A stretch of DNA of 64,000 nt from Phycisphaerae bacterium. Its GTDB lineage: Bacteria > Planctomycetota > Phycisphaerae > Sedimentisphaerales > Anaerobacaceae. The position numbers were made by a program, and so were the translations under genes. The DNA lies in NCBI GenBank assembly GCA_017993835.1, contig JAGOLX010000012.1, positions 1 through 64,000 on the forward strand, in the 5' to 3' direction. Positions 61,398 through 64,000 of the stretch are shown piece after piece (the first letter of the stretch is position 1; every line of letters starts with the position of its first letter). Below the pieces are notes generated by a model. The model did no database searches. It saw only the letters and a program-made list of their open reading frames with translations, and had not been told where the DNA came from.

Positions 61398-64000
61398 GTG
61401 GACAGTCCCGGGCAAAGCACTGCCGATTGGCCGATGTGGCGATATGACGCGAGCCGCAGTGGGGCTTCGCCCGTCTCCCTGCCGCTCGACCTGCGTCTGC
61501 AATGGGTCCGGCAACTGCCGGCTCCCGCCCCCGCATGGCGCGAGGAGCAGTACAAACTGCAGTTCGACCGCTCGTACGAGCCGGTCGTTATGGGCCGGCA
61601 GATCTTTGTGCCCTCGATGGCCAGCGACAAGCTCGAGGCCTACGACACCGAGAGCGGCAAGCTGAACTGGCAGTTCTTCTGCGATGGTCCGATCCGTTTC
61701 GCGCCGATCGCATGGCACGGGCGCGTGTACTTCGCGAGCGATGACGGATGTCTCTACTGCCTCGCGGCCAGGAATGGCGCGCTGCTCTGGAAGTCCCGCC
61801 TGGCGCCGTCGGCCCGCAGAATCCTGGGCAACGGCCGGCTCATTTCCGCGTGGCCGGCGCGAGGGGGACCGGTGTTGCACGACGGCAGGATCTACTGTTC
61901 CGCCAGCATCTGGCCGTTCATGGGGGTGTTCATCTACGCGCTCGATGCCGTGACGGGCCAGGTGATCTGGGAAAACAGCGGCACTGGCTCGATCTACATT
62001 CTGCAGCAGCACAACAGCCCCGCCTTCGCGGGCGTGGCGCCGCAGGGATATCTCGCCACAGACGGGAACAAGCTCCTGGTGACCAGCCGAACCACGCCTG
62101 CGTGCTTTGACTGCGCGACCGGCGAGCTGTTGTACTACCCGCTGTCCGACCGCAGCTATGGCAAGCACGTCGGCGGATACGGCGCGTCCATCTGGAAGGA
62201 CTGGTACTTCAATAACGCGATGGCGTACAGGCTCTCCGACGGTTTGGCGCTCGGTCTCGTCTCGGCTGACGTCGTGGGCGGCGGTGCGATCATGGGATTA
62301 GCCGAGACCGGCGAGATCGTGAGCACCATGCCGACGGAAGAGCAGACGGTCGATCCCAAGGACAAGAAGACGAAGGTGCGTTTGTCCGCCCGGCCTGTCT
62401 GGAAGTTGCGACCGGAGCCGGCCCTGGATCGAATCCATATCCAAGCGGGCAGTCGGCTGTACGGAAGCAGCCGGGACGGCCTGATCGCGGCCGTCGAGCT
62501 ACCCGAGGGCGACAAGCAGGCCAGGATGATCTGGCGAGGCAAGGTTCAAGGGCGGGTGTGGAGCATGCTCGCGGGCGATGGGAAGCTCTTCGTGATTACG
62601 CAAGAGGGACAGTTGTACTGCTTCGGCGCCGGCCGAAGGGTCCCTGCCCGACACACGAGCAGCGTCCACGGTTTACCGGCGGCTTCGCGCAGCGATTCCA
62701 GACGTGTCCAGGAGATCCTCGCACAAGGTGTGGATGCGAAAGGGTATTGCCTGTGGTTGGGGATCGGCGATGGCCGCCTGCTCACGGAGGTCCTGCGTCA
62801 GTCCCAAATGCACGTGATCGTAATCGAGCCGGATGCCGGGAAGGTGGCCTCCTGGCGAAAGAAGTTGGATCTCGCGGGTCTCTATGGACCCCGAGTCTCC
62901 ATCCTGCACACAGATGCCGATTTCGCCGATCTGCCGCCGTACATCACGTCGCTGGTCGTGGTCGAGAATCGGGTGGCCGCCGGGCTTGATGCGACTGCAC
63001 GCCGCATGGAGGAAATGTGCGAATTGCTTCGACCCTACAACGGGGTGGCCTGGATCGCAGCGGACAAGGAGCAGCAGCCCGCGATATGCAGCCGGCTCGC
63101 CATTGCAGACCTCCCAGGCTTTGGAGTGGACACTTCCAGGGATGCTGTTGTCGTCCGGCGGACCGGACCCGTCCCCGGTTCCGCCGACTGGACGCACCAG
63201 TACGGCAACGTCGCCAACACCGTCTGCTCGAAGGACCGGCTCAGGCCTCCGCTGGGGATACTGTGGTTTGGGGAAGAATCGGGATTCGGAGACGTCCTGC
63301 CCAGGCACGGACATGGTCCGCCCGAGCAGATCGTTGGGGGAAGGCTGTTCATCCACGGAATCGATTCGCTCAGCGCGCGGGATGTCTACACAGGCCGGGT
63401 CCTGTGGAAGAAACCGCTCACTGCTTCCACCTTCGGCGTCTACTACGACGCGTCCTACAAGCATGACTTCCGCTACCTGGGCTACGGCCAGAACCATATT
63501 CCCGGCGCCAACGCCCGGGGCACGAACTTCGTCGTGACCACCGACCGGATCTACATCATCCAGGGCGACGAGTGTCACGTCCTCGACCCGGAAACCGGGC
63601 GGACCCTGCAGGCGTTCTCCTTGCCTTCTTCTGCTTCCTCGCAACGCTGGGCGTACCTCGGGGTCTGCGAGGACTACCTCATCGCAGGGGTGGACTTCGT
63701 CCGGTATTCGCCCTTGCTCAAGCCTCCCGGCGCGAAACCCGACGCTGCCGCGCCGTTCGTCGATTGGAGCGCCAGCAGGAGACTGGTCGTGATGAACCGC
63801 TACGATGGCAAGGTCCTGTGGAGTGTCGATGCGGACAATGGGTTCATCCACAATGGGATCGCCGCAGGGGGCGGCATGGTCTTCTGTCTCGACGCAGTGC
63901 CCCCCTACGTGAAGAGAAACGCGAAGCAGGACGCCAAGGTCAGTCAGGCGAGCCGGATCCTGGCGATGGACCTCAGCACCGGTCGGGTCGTCTGGGGCAA
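61398..64000 (+). CDS. Propeller / methyltransferase-like / propeller protein, cut by the window edge
   Basis: Third version of the architecture, open to the last base of the window. From the GTG at 61398 it starts ADWPMWRYDASRSGAS, matching the mature start of the protein at 56893. A first propeller follows (YCLAARNGALLWKS, ILGNGRLISAWPARGG). The methyltransferase-like domain (about 446-560: AKGYCLWLGIGDGRLL, VIVIEPDAGKV, LLRPYNG) has a more standard glycine motif (GIGDG). The second propeller begins DWTHQYGNVANTVCS. No signal peptide is present at this start; the frame is open upstream through the repeat array to a GTG at 61137 and includes a hydrophobic patch VTVICLTLALTC at 61215-61250. 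The true start is therefore uncertain. The helical insertion seen in the other two is not evident here. Confidence 0.78.
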   Translation, partial: MDSPGQSTADWPMWRYDASRSGASPVSLPLDLRLQWVRQLPAPAPAWREEQYKLQFDRSYEPVVMGRQIFVPSMASDKLEAYDTESGKLNWQFFCDGPIRFAPIAWHGRVYFASDDGCLYCLAARNGALLWKSRLAPSARRILGNGRLISAWPARGGPVLHDGRIYCSASIWPFMGVFIYALDAVTGQVIWENSGTGSIYILQQHNSPAFAGVAPQGYLATDGNKLLVTSRTTPACFDCATGELLYYPLSDRSYGKHVGGYGASIWKDWYFNNAMAYRLSDGLALGLVSADVVGGGAIMGLAETGEIVSTMPTEEQTVDPKDKKTKVRLSARPVWKLRPEPALDRIHIQAGSRLYGSSRDGLIAAVELPEGDKQARMIWRGKVQGRVWSMLAGDGKLFVITQEGQLYCFGAGRRVPARHTSSVHGLPAASRSDSRRVQEILAQGVDAKGYCLWLGIGDGRLLTEVLRQSQMHVIVIEPDAGKVASWRKKLDLAGLYGPRVSILHTDADFADLPPYITSLVVVENRVAAGLDATARRMEEMCELLRPYNGVAWIAADKEQQPAICSRLAIADLPGFGVDTSRDAVVVRRTGPVPGSADWTHQYGNVANTVCSKDRLRPPLGILWFGEESGFGDVLPRHGHGPPEQIVGGRLFIHGIDSLSARDVYTGRVLWKKPLTASTFGVYYDASYKHDFRYLGYGQNHIPGANARGTNFVVTTDRIYIIQGDECHVLDPETGRTLQAFSLPSSASSQRWAYLGVCEDYLIAGVDFVRYSPLLKPPGAKPDAAAPFVDWSASRRLVVMNRYDGKVLWSVDADNGFIHNGIAAGGGMVFCLDAVPPYVKRNAKQDAKVSQASRILAMDLSTGRVVWG

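Noticed and set aside
61249-61665. 138-codon frame from the repeat array into the propeller gene
   Set aside because: It is in a different frame from the conserved propeller sequence and is made of repeat-encoded peptides plus shadow.

Overview
The window is GC-rich, densely coding bacterial DNA that looks like a member of the Planctomycetota, probably a Phycisphaerae-type polysaccharide degrader. This placement rests on gene content only: pseudopilins with the H-X9-DG ending, many exported PQQ-like beta-propellers, ECF sigma factors paired with membrane anti-sigma or kinase proteins, F5/8-type carbohydrate-binding domains, beta-helix proteins, and many short palindromic repeats. No rRNA, tRNA, CRISPR array, integrase or transposase was seen. 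The right edge cuts a gene.

Layout. 1-646: repeats, no gene. 647-4799: a membrane protein and a convergent GH106-type alpha-L-rhamnosidase. 5067-8075: an ECF sigma factor, a membrane anti-sigma protein carrying a discoidin-like domain, and a stand-alone copy of that domain. 8222-14015: a DUF4870 protein, two beta-helix proteins, a ZIP metal transporter and a STAS protein. 14269-16817: a lone Wzz-like protein and an FHA protein. 17007-25434: a co-directional signalling cluster of LRR surface protein, sigma factor, unknown protein, Ser/Thr kinase with a zinc-finger N-terminus, and pseudopilin, with two ATGA overlaps. 25973-28606: a large exported beta-helix/discoidin protein. 28698-38921: an ECF sigma factor, a von Willebrand protein with an anti-sigma-like N-terminus, and a 2183-residue membrane protein built from a duplicated half.

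38902-44738 is a sugar locus: a GH38-type glycosidase behind L-rhamnose mutarotase on one strand, and a URO-D-family protein with a RhaT-type rhamnose transporter on the other. With the GH106 enzyme this points to rhamnose-containing glycans as a substrate. 44972-49478 is a sulfur cluster: an exported metallo-beta-lactamase/rhodanese protein, a small YeeE subunit and a YeeE-rhodanese fusion.

50991-64000 is the most unusual part. It holds three versions of one exported architecture: a beta-propeller with a helical insertion, a degenerate methyltransferase-like Rossmann domain, and a second propeller. One version is split over two genes in reversed order behind a pseudopilin gene. One is a single 1370-residue protein directly downstream of a predicted lipoprotein methyltransferase with an intact SAM-binding motif. 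The third is cut by the window edge, and its 5' end is invaded by short repeats. No function is known to me for this set.

At least five families of short palindromic repeats are scattered between genes, and two of them also sit inside reading frames (647-1537 and 5646-7235).
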